Of a DNA stretch of 64,000 nt, positions 38,885 through 51,589 are shown piece after piece. Each line of letters starts with the position of its first letter. Positions within the stretch are counted from its first letter, which is position 1. Below the pieces are notes generated by a model. It was not told the DNA's origin. It did no database searches and saw only the letters and a list, made by a program, of their open reading frames with translations. The DNA comes from Gnetum montanum (taxonomy: Eukaryota; Streptophyta; Gnetopsida; Gnetales; Gnetaceae): contig MNCI01005798.1 of assembly GCA_015680685.1 (NCBI GenBank), forward strand, positions 824,406 to 888,405, given 5' to 3'. A program made the position numbers and the translations under genes.

Positions 38885-41800
38885 TTAAGCATAGTATGGC
38901 TTCGGGTACAAATGGTCAATAGGATGTGGGAATTTGTTGTCATCTACGTCAACTAGCTTATATGCCCCATTCTCATAGGCTTTTGTAACTACATAGGGGC
39001 ATTCCCATTTGGCTGAGAATTTTCTCATGGGTTCATGAATAGCCTTGAGGACTAAGTCCTCCCTTTTCATCGATCATTGGTGCAAATTTTAGTGATGTTT
39101 CTACCATTGCTTGTCTCGGTACTACTCAATGTGATTAAGTGTTTAGGTGCGCTCCTCCTCTATAGATTCAAGGTCAATGATCCTTGACTCATTGTTTTGA
39201 GCCTTTTCTGTGACATTTGAAAGCATCATTTGAAGTAATGGGACCTATAATTCAAGAGGTAACACTATTTCAAATTTGTATACAAGACTATACGGGGTCT
39301 TACCTGTAGCTGTCTTGTAGGTTGTGCGATAAGCCCAAAGCATGTAGAGGATTTGCTCATGCCATTACCTCTTGCTGTTGCTAAGAATCCTTTTCAAAAG
39401 GTTGATGATGACTTCATTGGTAGCCTCTTCTTGGCCATTTACCTAGGGGCAATATGGCGATGAGAAAGCATGTTTGATACCAAGACTTTCATAAAAGGCT
39501 TTGGTTTCTACACTACTAAATTATGGCCCATTGTTGGTAACAATACTCATGGGAAGGACAAATCGTGTCACTATGTTATCCAAAATGAACTTGCAAACCT
39601 ATTGGGATGTGGTCTTTCAGAGAGGAATAGCTTCTACCCATTTTGTAAAGTACTTAGTTGCAATAATAATGAAACTATGCCCTGCAAAAGACTTAGGTGT
39701 AATGGGTCCTATGATATCTAGTCCCCAACATTGGAAAGGTCATGTGATCTATGTGGTATGTAATTCAGTAGGTGATACATGTATAAGGTTCCCATGACAT
39801 TGACATACATCACATGTTCTTACTTTGGCAATGCAATCATGTTCCATGTGAGACAAGTAGTAGCCTAGATGCCTAATCTTTGTTGGCATAGCCTTGGGAG
39901 CTATGTGCCCTTCGCATAGTTCCTCATGGATCTCATCAACAATTTCTTGTACCTCATCCCCATTGACGAAAACTAGCAATATCCCATCATAAGAATGTTT
40001 ACATAAAGTGTTGTCTCGTACAAGGAAATATTGTTGTGCTTGCTTCCATATTGCATCTCTTTGGGTAGGTGTTAGGCCGCATGGCACCATGTTGGAGGTA
40101 TGTTTTAATGTCATCATACCACTCTCAAGTATGTACTGCACTTATAGCTGCGATATTTTTCATGTGAACAATGGGGTCTGTGCATTTCACTATTGTAGCA
40201 AGTAATGTGGCAAACATGTATGGTGGTACACTTAAGGCCAACGTTGCTAAGGTGTCCGCTATAGTGTTTTCATTGCAAGACACATATTGGACATCTATGA
40301 TTACAAACTACTTTAGTAAGTATTTGGCCAGATCACAATAAGGCTGTAAATGGTATGCCTTGCAAGAAAATACCTCTGTAACTTGATTGATGAATAGTTT
40401 TGAATCACCTTGAATTACTAAACTTTGGATCCCCAACTCTCAAGCTACTAGAATGCCCCTAAAGATACCCTCGTATTTTGCTACATTGTTCATGCAAAGA
40501 AATGTGAAATGATATGCAACAGGTTGGATCTCCTCATAGGGAAATGTGAGAATAGCGGCAGCACTACCACCTCGTGTAGTTAAGGCACCATCAAAATGTA
40601 GGATGGCTTCAAAATCTGTGGACACTATACTTATGCTACTAATCTGCTCATCTAGAAACTCAAGTTCTATCACTGCTTGGTCATTGGTAGGAAAAGACAT
40701 AAGTTGCATGGCTATTACTTGACCCTTTATAGATGATTGTGCTAAATAGTGTAGATCGAACTCCATTGTTATGGCTTTCCATCAAGCTATCCTATTGCTT
40801 TCGTATATATTGGTTGTAATAGCCCAAAGTATGTTATTCTTGCAAATAATGTTTACTTGACTTTGAAATAGGTAATGCCTCCACTTTTTAAGTGCAAACA
40901 CTAAAGCAAGATAATTTTTCTCTACTTCATTGTATTTTGCTTCGTAGGCTACCAACGCATGACTTAGGTACTAGAGAAAGATTTCAAAACCATCATTCCT
41001 CTTTTAGCATAGAAAAGCAGCTATGGACATGTCTAAAGTGGCCAAATAAATGTAGAAAGATTTGTCTCTCTATGAAGGCTAAATAGTGGGAAGATGGACA
41101 AGCTCTTTCTTTAAGCTATCAAAATTTTCTTGACATTGACTTGTCCATTCAAAGTTAATCCCCTTTTTCAGCAAGTGTTGCATTGGATGCAATTTATCAG
41201 TTAACCTTGAAATAAATTTTCTTATGAATTGTACCATGCAATCCAACCCACACAGCTCCTTAAGGTTTGTAGGTGGTACCAAGTTAACAATGGCTTTAGC
41301 TTTATCAGTGTCTAGTCGTATCCTCGTTTCTAACACCATAAAACCTAACATGTATCCAATTTTGACTTTGAAAACACATTTTCTGGGGTTGAGGCAAAGG
41401 TCATGCCCATGGCAATGTTGAAGATCCAAGTTTAGGTTGTTAGCATGATCAGTATTTTTTTTAGATTTAATGGCTATATCGTCCACATAGTCATTTAGCT
41501 TCTCTAAAAGGTAATCACTAAAGATGGAGGTCATCACTCGCTGGTATGTTGCTCCTACATTCTTTAACCCAAAGGACATCATTATGTAGTAGAAGGTTCC
41601 CCAAGGGGTCATGAAGGTACTTGCTAGCTGATGTTCTGGATTTATGTGGATTTGGTTGTAGCTTGAGAACCCATCCATAAAGGATAATAAGGCATGATCG
41701 ACTGTAGTATCGATAAGTTGGTCAATGTTAGGCAATGGGAAGTTATCTTTAATTGTTACCTTATTCAAGTCTCAGAAGTCTATATAGATTTGTATACCCC

Positions 41801-42367
41801 TAGTTTTCTTTGAAATGACTATGATGTTTGATACCCATTCCAAATAATCAAACCACCTGAATGAACCCATCCTAGTAAAGTTTAGTGATTTTTCTATGTA
41901 TAGCTAATGCGGTCTCTGGTTTGATCTTGCAGGCTTTTCATTTGACCGCCTTGACACATGAATCTAGTATGATGTTGTGTTGTATGATGTGTGGGTCTAA
42001 GCCTAGCATATCTTTGTACGACCATGCAAACAGTTGGACTTTGTCATTAAGGACTCTATAGATGCATTTTTTAACCTATGACTCTAGTAATGAGCTAACT
42101 TTTAATGTTCTTGCATCCCCTTTAGATGTAGTCATGGGGATTTCGATAAGGGGTCCTCAGTTACATCATCGACCTCTAATTCTATAGTTTGGACTAGATG
42201 TTTGGGATAGTCTAGGGATGTTTCTCAGAATGTTGTGTTGGTATCATGAGGGGAAGGTTCTAAGTTTACCAACTCTATGTTCAAGCACCTCATGAGTTCG
42301 CCATGGGGTCCCGTCAGAATTAAGGGCAAACAAAGATCATCATACATAGCCATTTTTTTAAACACTC
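38885..42367 (-). pseudogene. pol: RT, RNase H, second RNase H and integrase of element 2
   Basis: The frame begins after a TTATTGCAG acceptor-like site (42368) with MYDDLCLPLILTGPHGELMR. The RT core 41768-41079 is open: FPLPNIDQLID, SFMDGFSSYNQI, MSFGLKNVGATYQR, catalytic YVDD, GLDCMVQFIRKF. RNase H (about 41050-40800) is broken by stops. The second RNase H (40766-40440) keeps LHFDGAL and NNVAKYEGI. The integrase N-terminus (40141-39752) has IHEELCEGH and CDVCQCHG, the zinc ligands. The core has GLDIIGP (Asp kept), VTNNGP (second Asp changed to Asn) and NGQEEATNE (Glu kept). The C-terminal domain (39070-38885) has MRKFSAKWECPYVV. This is the best pol copy in the window but is still dead. Confidence 0.87.
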
Positions 42368-42469
42368 CTGCAATAACAAGCAAAACAAATGAAGTCAAGT
42401 GATACCTACTTACCACAACAACATGCAATGAAATATATGCAAGTTAATTATGTAATATTAAAAATTTGT

Positions 42470-42620
42470 CAGTTTAAGGTCATAGTGGACCATCACAGTG
42501 ACTAGAATATAGAGGGGATTTTAAAATTGTCATTTTAAGGTCATAGCGGACCATAACCATGCAACATTACATGCTAAAAATTGCCAATTTAAGGTTGTAG
42601 TGGACCATAACTATGAAATA
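42470..42620. repeat. TTTAAGGTCATAGTGGACC repeat upstream of the antisense gene (element 2)
   Basis: Three units spaced about 60 bp apart (CAGTTTAAGGTCATAGTGG, CATTTTAAGGTCATAGCGG, CAATTTAAGGTTGTAGTGG). Equivalent to 12880-13150 of element 1 and related to the minisatellite at 38441-38860. Confidence 0.65.
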
Positions 42621-42821
42621 TTGTGAAAATGAGGCAAAAATTCTAGTGTATTTACATGTTACACTACAATTTTAGGCTACATTGCAATAGACATGGGGTG
42701 TCCCATGCTACGTTGTAGTAGATAAGGATGTTTTGTGTTACGTGTGGGATGCAAAATGTCCTGCATTACGTGCGAGAGATGAAACGCTTAGGAAAGTAAT
42801 AGGTGTTGTAACCCTGTAGGC

Positions 42822-42829
42822 TATAAATA
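42822..42829 (+). promoter_or_regulatory. TATA box of the antisense gene (element 2)
   Basis: TATAAATA within GGCTATAAATAGGGAATTACC, 133 bases before the ATG at 42962. The following TTGGTAATCTTATCACTTTC is also shared with element 1. Confidence 0.7.
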
Positions 42830-42961
42830 GGGAATTACCCTTGGTAATCTTATCACTTTCACTATTAGAGTTAACACCCAAAGCGTAGTATGATTTGGAC
42901 TAAGAGACAGCATAGCAATTGTAGCGTAGCAGTCAATACACCTAAGTTTGTCAACAAGACG

Positions 42962-45900
42962 ATGGCACATAGGAGTGAACGTAGGCATCAAGGTCTCACC
43001 AATGTGGAGGAAGGGAAATGCACCCTGCAACGTCTCCCCAGGGTGCCCATTGAGGAATGACAAGAGGCACTATCTACCTGGTAAGTTGCTACACTGCCCT
43101 TGATTATGTTTTTTAGTTTAATTAGTGGGGCTATTTCCATATTCATCGCACCTTCAGTGACCATAGTTGTTATGTTTGCCATGTTATGGCCATTTTTGTT
43201 ATGGCCTTGGCTGCCACTTTAGCTACTACATTGTGGCTATTGTCACTTTGGCCATAGTCGCCATGACGATCACTACGCTATGCTTGATACATGGTGCTAC
43301 CCCGACCACCATTGTTGGGAGTGGACAATGCATCATTTTGAGGGTTTGGGATGTTCTATGTGGAGTAGTGCACATTCTTGGTAGTGTAACATGTATCCCA
43401 AGTAGCATAGCATGCGTGCAGAAGATTTTTATTTATTTTTGTGCAAGGGGAACAAGGTAATGTTGTGCATTTCTTCTCGAGGTCTGTTACTTTTATTAGT
43501 GTGACTAACAGGTCTTGTTGTATTTTTTATGCCTATCACACTATGTTGTCACGCTACTATGCTACCATAGTTGCTATATTTCTATGTCTGTCAGATTTCA
43601 TGAGGTGTATTCATTACATCGTATGTGACACAACAGTTATGCTGCCCAGGGTATGCCTACTACGCTACGCTATGCGTAATGTAGTTGCTACGCTACACTA
43701 TGCGTAATGTAGCTGCTACGCTACATTATGCTATGCGTAACGTAGTTGCTACGCTATGTTATGGGTAACATAATTGCTACACTTTAGATTGTACTTGTTA
43801 CACTTTTTCACATGCTACGCTGCACATAACACACCTGCTACACTATATGGGACATGTTGCAAAAATGGAACTAACACTTGGAAAAAATTTGGGTTTGTCT
43901 CACCATGCCAAGGGTGTACTGTTTCATACTTAGAAAAGTTTGCATAAAAGGGGGTGCTATACTATACCATAACTGTCACTTGTACACTATGAACTGACTA
44001 CTTTATGTCATACTGTGCTGGATCATGTTAAAATCCATCTTGATCATGATTGAGTTAGTAGGGGTTCTATGCTACCTATGTGCCCCTGTGGCCAACATCC
44101 CTCCTCCTCACACACGAGTAAGGGACCATGCAATCTAGTTTTGGGAAGGTGAATGGAAGTTCCTTGAGTTCCTCCTTTGCCACTTTAGTGTGATAGTATG
44201 GTCACACTTGTCAACCGAGACAGCCACTGTGCTTGTTGAAATGTTGTTGCTCAGGGCAAACCGAGGCATCTTGAAGTTTATGACTAATGGGACTATTGGA
44301 GGAGAAGAGGCTGAGAGCTCAAATAGGTACCCAAAAGGTTTGAGATGCTTTTCTTTGGTTTGGGCTATGCCCGAATTTAAGTGTTAGCATAAGACCAACA
44401 CCTTTTTTGTTGCTCGTCACATGTGCACTTTCTTCCAGAATCCACCTGGGACCATCTACTGTGCTAGTGGGTGAGTCCTATGAAGATGTCTTAGACATGT
44501 TGTATCATTTTTCTTGCATAGGTGAAATGTTTATTACATTCCATATGTTGCCAAGTTTGTAATTGACAATGATGGGCTCCATGATCAAGAGGGGCCATTG
44601 GCATTATTCCAAACAACCTTACAAGAGTTCTCTTCTACTGGGAACATGCATGTCAACATTATAGAACAACTTGAAACCAATTTTAGGACCTACCCAACCA
44701 AGTATGCTAAGTTTTATCTGAAATGAAAAGAACTTAGATGGTTGGATGGTGAATGGGCATCTCATCGTGCACCTACCATGGAAGAAGATCTGGTGGAAAT
44801 GCCACCATTCCCCATGCCATTCACACCTAGTGAGTTAAGTTGTGCATGTCCCTTAATATTCCCTTGATTGATCAATTGATTGATCATGTTGTCTTTTCCA
44901 TTCTTATCACTTTGTTTGATTATTGTAGTGGCCGAATCCTAAGAGGTTATGGTAGTCACCTCCATATGTGATGAAAATAACCTCTTCTTTAAACATGGTA
45001 AAGTGGATGAGACACAACAATGGTTATGCAATAGGGCCCCAGCTTTCAGAATGTCTAGGTGGTTGGGCTTATGCACTTATTTTTAGTAGTAAATACAAGC
45101 ATTCCGGCTATAGAGATGCTCACCCTTGTTGATTCTTTTTCAGAAAGGACTAACTGCTTTCGCACGTGGGTGCATAATGTGTTGGTGGTGTTTGAGATCA
45201 CCAATAGCCTTTTCGTAAATCGCTTTGGTGTCCCTTTTGATGGCTTACATATAGGGGAGAGGACCAACAAAAATGTAAACCATTGAGGGAACATAGAAGA
45301 GTGGCTAGGGACAAGCAAAGATTGAAAGGGGATTTACATGCAAAAGATCAAGCTAGAGGTAGCCCATAAGGTTTACCCTGTCTTCTATGCTCATGATTTT
45401 CCCAAGTTACTCTGCCAAGGGAAAATCCTTGGGGTAGAGAAAGCTTGGGTTATGAGGGATGTGATGGAAAAGGAACTCACTATAAATAGGCAAGTATCTC
45501 GCTGAGGGTTTTCTTTCTAAAATGATTAAGCTTCATGAGAAGCTTCATGCACGTTTTAATATGCATTTGGCCTTTTTTATCACTTGCCTATGATAATTTG
45601 CTGAATTCTTGGTGGTCTAATAGAATGGCATCTGGGTGTTGCAGGATCGCACCTAGATATCCAAACCATGGATTTGCCAAGTATTCCACACCACTCGATT
45701 ACAAGATCCCCCAGAAGCTATTGGGGAGCCTTTTTTGATAATAATGAAGGATCTAGTGGGATGGTCCTTTTATGCACCAAACAGCATTGGACAAGTTCCT
45801 CCCACTAATATAGGTAATGTGGTTAGGGGGGCACGCCTTATTAATAAAACAGTGAAATCAAAATTGTGATGTAAAAAATCTCATCCTGTGGAAGAGCCTC

Positions 45901-47654
45901 CATATGCCAGTGAAGAAAAAGGTAGAAGGTTGTGAATCAAAGTTTGCAAATTGAAACCCATAGTTTCTAGTGAGTGTGGTTTAATTGTCTTGTTAACTAA
46001 AGCTACCTTTCCCCTTTTTTTACATTAGACTAGCATGCTCACTTTAGATGTGTTTGATAGATGAAGAAGAAGAAGAAGCTTTGGCCCCTAAGGTAGGGGC
46101 CCCTGCCTATAGAGGAGGAGGCCCCTACCATAGAGGAAGAGGCCCTAGCTATAGAGGAGGAGGCCCCTACCACAGAGGAAGAGGCCCCTATTGTAGATGA
46201 ACCTTTCACAGAGTGTGCCCTAGCACCTGAGGGGCACATGATGGTTGAAGACATCACTACATTGTTAAGTCAGCTTGAGGTGGAAGGGCTACAATTTGAC
46301 ACTATTAATTTTGATAGTTTTCTTGACAATGTGTCAATGGGTGATCCCCCCACTCTCACCCCTGACGGTTTGCTAGGTAGGAGTTTTGCACTATCATTCA
46401 TTTCATTTTTTAGTTTTATTTTTCCCTTCTTCACCATGCTAACATGATTTGTTATGTAGCAGACACTACTACTAAGGCTCCTAATTCTTCCTCCTCATTT
46501 TGCCTCCAATCATGGACCAAGATCTCGAAAAAGTTTTCCTTTATGGAGGGGGTAGTCGATGACATCATCAATCGCATAAGGCAAATTGATCCCAAAATAG
46601 GTGTGTTCATGTTACGACATTTTCACTATATGTTGTTATATTTTTACCTTCATCTCATGACTAATTCTTCCTCATGTTGGGCATAATAGCTTCTTGGGTC
46701 AAGTGGAATCCAAGATAGGTAGTCAAAGTTGACGTTGTGCTTGAACTCCCCCCAGAGGTAACTGAGGTGCCTCGTAATGTATACGAGGAGGCAAGTAAAT
46801 GCATGCTATACTCGACACAATCCCTATGGGAGTGCAAGTGCGTTAATGAAGACCTCTAGAAGTGGGTATAGAAGCTAGAAAAGGAGAAAGCTAGCCAAGC
46901 AATTGAATTGGAAGATCTATGGTTAAGGAATGAGTTCTTGATGGCTTATGACACTTTTGATGGTAGTTGGTGTATGGCCATGATTGATTATGCAAGATAT
47001 TGGTCAGCCATACAGGGGAAAAATGAGGCTACCCATGAAATAATTGAGCAACACTTGTAGATGGATCTACTAGCCCAGAAAAACTAGGACTAGAAAGATT
47101 ACAGCGCCAAGGTGTATGAATGGGGGTAGGCACAGAAAAATCATAAGCACATGTACAAGGTGGAACATGCTACCTACCATCAGAAATATTGGGATGCTTC
47201 CATTAAGTTGCATACTCATAAGCTATTTCTTAATGTAATCAGTGCTACCAAGACCTTTAATAAATTTACGAAACAAGTAGTGGTCAATGAGTCTTCTAAG
47301 AGGGAGATGTCTTTGCCCTCCGGGAAGACCACCACTACCACCTTTTCTCTAGGGCCATCCACTTGGATGGTTGTGGAGAATGGGAAGATTGTGGCAAGCA
47401 TTGCTTTAGGGGAAGAAGATTGGGTAAACTTGAGTGAGGAGGAAATACTTCGACACTTAGTAGCTGGCATGGACAGGATACCTCCAGAGATGGATGTAGG
47501 ACCATCTCAAGTTAGCCAAGATTTATTGTATTATAGTTCATTTTATGATGTGAAATTGTAATTTGGATCATTATTTTATTCTTGCCTTATGTAGGACCCA
47601 AATGAGGATGTAGGACCTAGTGGGGTGAGGGACAAAGATACTAGTAGAGACTGA
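42962..47654 (+). pseudogene. Antisense, multi-intron protein gene between PR and RT of element 2
   Basis: Opposite to element 2. Exon 1 is 42962-43080 (119 nt, as in element 1) with donor GTAAGTTGC. Intron 1 (about 1 kb) is full of GCTACG repeats. Exon 2, about 44090-44829, contains FWEGEWKFLEFLLCH and LQEFSSTGNMHVNIIEQL. Intron 2 is 44830-44928 (GTGAGT...TTGTAG). The next exon shares EFCT-like and WVHN..VVFEI motifs with element 1. An acidic exon (about 46060-46378) has four IEEEAPx units, CALAPEGHM and NVSMGDPPTLTP. Further GT-AG introns lie at about 46379-46459 (GTAGGAG...TATGTAG) and 46602-46689. The C-terminal exon 47151-47509 contains TTTTTFSLGP and DWVNLSEEEILRHL, and the last exon (47595-47654) ends GPSGVRDKDTSRD. 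The family is unknown to me. Stops and frame breaks exist, for example TGA in exon 1 and around 44725. Antisense location, own TATA and shared introns indicate a captured or ancient auxiliary gene. Confidence 0.75.
46098..46200 (+). repeat. In-gene 21-bp tandem repeat coding IEEEAPx
   Basis: Four units of about 21 bp (ATAGAGGAGGAGGCCCCTACC type) code for a seven-residue acidic repeat. Element 1 has fewer units (9930-9990, - strand). Copy number differs but the frame is kept. Confidence 0.75.
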
Positions 47655-47814
47655 TAGCCCATTAGTAGAAAAGAATTTTTTTTTTTGTTTTTGAAAATGA
47701 ACTGAAATGCTTGTTGTTATGTATTTTAAGTATGGACTTTTATTTAATGAAAAGTAAAACACTTATTTTTATTATTTTCCTGGTTCATGTGTTTGTTAAT
47801 GTACTTAGGCCCCT

Positions 47815-48110
47815 TGTGGACCCCCTGTTTTAGTTTTAGGCCATTTTAGGTCATTGCTAGTTTAAGGCCATTTTGGGCCAAACGTAATGTAATTTTCAAG
47901 AGTGGTGTTGCTAGTTTAAGGCCTTAGTGGGCCGTATCAATAGTTTAAGGCCATTTTAGGCCATAACAGTAGTTTAAGGCCATTTCAAGCCATAACAGTA
48001 GTTTAAGATCATTTTGGGCCATGTGTAGGGTAATTTTTAAGAGTAAGGTTGTCAGTTTTAGGCCTCGATAGGCCATGGTAATAGTTTAAGGCCATTCTGG
48101 GTCATAATAG
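47815..48110. repeat. GTTTAAGGCCATTTTGGGCC repeat, downstream flank of the antisense gene (element 2)
   Basis: About seven units of TAGTTTAAGGCCATTTTGGG with variable spacers. Counterpart of 8107-8300. Nothing coding is seen. Confidence 0.75.
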
Positions 48111-48204
48111 CTTTAACTAATGCCAACAATAGAGATAATGCAAATAGCAAACTTAAAGAAACATGGAAATCATGTGAACAAAAGTATAAAATTTATTGAA
48201 GCAA

Positions 48205-49744
48205 AGTGGATGTAAACCTTAGTCATGCAATTTTTTCCTAATCCGATGTGGGTTAGGTAGGAAATAGGCTCGAGAAGCCTTGCAGTGGTTTTCCTCTATG
48301 CTATCATCTACTGTTTGGAAGGGCAATTCAGCCCACAGAGTTTCTTCATTTGGGTTGGTGGTTTGAGATGGTTCATTTTTTAAACATGGAATTTTAGGAT
48401 GAGTTGGTGATTCATTTTCAGAGATTTCTATCTCTGATCCTTACTCTACATCTATATTTTTGATGGATCGGGGAGCTACTTCATCACCAAAGATCACCAC
48501 CTCTCCACCTATGTAGGGTAAGTGGATCTCTTAGTGTATGGGTGAGGAGACAGCCCTTAGTTGGGCTAACCATGATCTCCCCAAGATCAGGTTAAATCTA
48601 GGCATCTCTTCCACCACAATAAAAACTATGCTAGTGGAAAACTGGTTCCCTACTACAAAGTTGATCGTAACAATCCCCTTGACTACAACATGTGCCCCAT
48701 TGAATGGCTTTAGACACAAGGTTGCTGTGGGCTTGATTTGATCTACTAGGCCCAACTTGTCCACTATGGGGAATGGTATCACATTGGTGGCAGCCCTTTC
48801 ATCAATTTGTACCTTGCAAATATTATACTAGCCTACCTAAATCATGATAAACATGGGGGTAGTAGTCACTTTACCCTTTTCAGGGTCATCTTTGATAGCT
48901 TTGTCATAAAATGTTAGCTGGGTTGGCTATGGTTCTTCAACCACAGAGGGAAGCATAATGGTGTAGATAGCTTTCCCTTTGGCTAGAATGTTTTCATTAA
49001 TAGGAATAGATGCTAACATGTAAAATAATGCCTCACAATGCTCTGTAGAAGTCATTACTAAGTCGTATAGGCTTAATGTTGTGTTCTTCTATTTCAAATC
49101 CTATTTAACTTGTGAAATGGCATTAAGGAAGTCCTGCCTACTATTTGATTATTTGCTAACTTTCTCTTCTTCTATGCACCCTAGAAGATGAATCTCCTAA
49201 GGGGGAGTGGCTTTGGATTGAATGCTAAGCTTTTTTGTATTAGAAGATGATGGTTGCATTTGTGTGTTGCTACTGGTAGCTGATGACGAAGAGGTCATGG
49301 GAGTTGCATACAAGGCGGTGGGCTTAAGGGGGCCCAACGTAGTATGTTCCTTAGCCAACTTTTCTGCTAGATTTTCTTTGCATTTCCTTGGATGTAGAGG
49401 TTGAGATATAGTGCTTGTCACTCGACTTTGGATAGTAGGGGAACTTGCCTGCTTTGGCACCCTGATAACAAACGGTGCCTACATCGTTGTAGTGGGATGC
49501 GATGCAATTTTAAGCACAAATGGTGCAATAGATGTTTGTGGAGAGGCTATAATGATAAATGGGGTATGTGACCTAATTGTTGTTGAAACTGTAGCGCTGT
49601 GGGGGGCACACGAACCACAAATGGTTTATGTTGTGATTCTGCATTGTCGTCAATGACAATGGCATTGATGGTGTAGCCTACATTTTTAGTGTTCAAAGGG
49701 TCTTTGTAAACATGCATCGATTGGTTTTTACGTTAGAAAAGACT
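48205..49744 (-). pseudogene. pol: Linker and aspartic protease of element 2
   Basis: Protease region about 48870-48500: IDERAATNVIPFPIVDKLG with the presumed catalytic D, NGAHVVVKG, then LILGRSWLAQLRA. It aligns residue by residue with 7187-7663 of element 1. The linker before it is Pro/Ser/Thr/His-rich and broken. The end (48300-48205) keeps LPFQTVDDSIEENHCKASRA. No stop-free route to RT exists because the antisense gene interval follows. Confidence 0.75.
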
Positions 49745-51569
49745 ACTCTCATCCAAAACCAACTTACCTTGATCGATCATTCATTGTATGTCATCTTTTA
49801 ATGCTAGGCAATAATTTGTGTCATGCCCGCACAACTGATGATAATCACAAAAATGCTCTAGTCTAAAGTTCCTAGGTACTGGTGGTTCATTGGGCATAGC
49901 CAAGAAAGGGTCTCAGAGGACTTCACAGTACCTTTGGTGGAGTTTAATGGCCTCTTATAACATCCACTTATGTTGGATATGCCTAGCTCCCAACAGTTGT
50001 CTCAGATGCTTCAAAGGCTTAATTGGTAACAAGGTATATTTTTAGTGGTCCATATGCTCAAAATTTGACCTTGGCTATGTTTTCACCATGGGTATTAATG
50101 GTGAAGGCTGACTGGTGCTACTGGGTGTTGTGTTAGTGGGCACTTTAGGTGTTGTACTAGCCTTTTTTTAATTTTTGGGCTAGTCTCATTAGCCACTATG
50201 ACCACCATAGTTGCTATGTCCTTCCCTTTCTCCTTGTCCTTCTTTGTATGTGTATTTTTGTAGGCTATGTTGGCTAGATCTCTACTAGCCTCTACCACAT
50301 CCTGAATGCCTTTAGTTTGGGAAAATCCTTGACTAAGGGAATGTGAGCCTAGGTAGTACAATTTATATTTGATGAAGTCATTTACTGCACCTTTAAATAT
50401 GGCTAGCAAATGGGCCTTGGCAATTGGTTCATGTATTTCATTTAAGGTTGCACTCCAACGTTGTATAATTTTTTGCACAAGTTCTAGTGGTTCTTGTTTA
50501 ACATTCATGAGCTGGTCTAAGGTAACTGTTGATGCGACTCCCAATCCCATTGGGGGCACTGTTTGAATAGCCCCTGCTAGCAATGTCATTTGAGAAGCCC
50601 ACAACCTAGTAGGTGGTGCCACTAGAGTAGTTTCCATTGGTGTCACTATGTGTGTGGTCATCTGTCCCATGGTTGGGATGGCCCACAACCCCATGTTCGG
50701 TGGCATTACATGTGGAACTTGGTATGTTTAAGTTGCACGTATTGTTGCACATGAGACAATTGAGATGTGGGAAAAGAGGTTGTTGTTGCCCCACCATGCA
50801 GCTAATGTTGGGCCTACTACTGATGGTGGAATGTGTATAGCAGAGGGGTAGGAATGGAACTTACATGGGGCTGTGAGGTGGGCATGGTGTGCACATATGG
50901 TAATGTGGGCATTATAGACATTTGGTGCAGAGTTGGAACAGATTGGAAAGGATGACTTATGGGAAATGAGGTTGAAGGGTCCTTATGCTAATATGTTGAT
51001 GACATTTGGTGACTACCCATCACCAAAGAGGGTCTAGTTTGACACCGTGTCATGGCAGTAGCAACAGAGGTGGGAAATTACGACTAGTGTGAATATGCAA
51101 CAAAGATGAAAGGGACAGCTGTGGCATAGATTAGACCACCACCGTCTAAGTGGGAGTCTAACTTCTCTTGGCCATCTTGAAAAGGTTCATCATAATGGGA
51201 GGCTATGTCCCATTCTCTTGACCTACTTAATTACATAAGTTGGCTTATCACCCATTGATATATTTCAGTCAATGAGATAGTGGTATCAGGAGTAGGAATG
51301 AACTTCCTTCTATTCTGATGGATGAACTCAAAGTTATATTTTTCTTCACATTCATGATGTTCCAATGGTATATTCACTTGAATTTTTTCATATAGAAAAT
51401 TATATTTCTCTTTTTCTTTAGGCATACATTCAGGCGATTGATGTTGTAGTCTAAGAGACTATCACGGCAACCACATTGGGCTAGATGATCGCTCAGGATC
51501 TGCCGTGTATGACACAAAGTGGCACACCTCCATACTCATAGTAGAAATGGAAATGGTGACGAGATTCAT
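49745..51569 (-). pseudogene. gag: gag of element 2 (internal deletion, intact zinc knuckle)
   Basis: Starts at 51569 (MNLVTISIST) with the N-terminal block ending SLTEIYQWVISQLM. The open part 50706-50095 jumps from a Pro/Met/Thr-rich stretch directly to TLDQLMNVKQEPLELVQ at about 50530. Element 1 has roughly 100 more Gag core residues here (TSKALDWYRMLP block), so the core was deleted. The knuckle CDYHQLCGHDTNYC (49845-49804) is of the Tat type and complete. Confidence 0.8.
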
Positions 51570-51589
51570 TTTTTTAGTATGAAAAAGGT

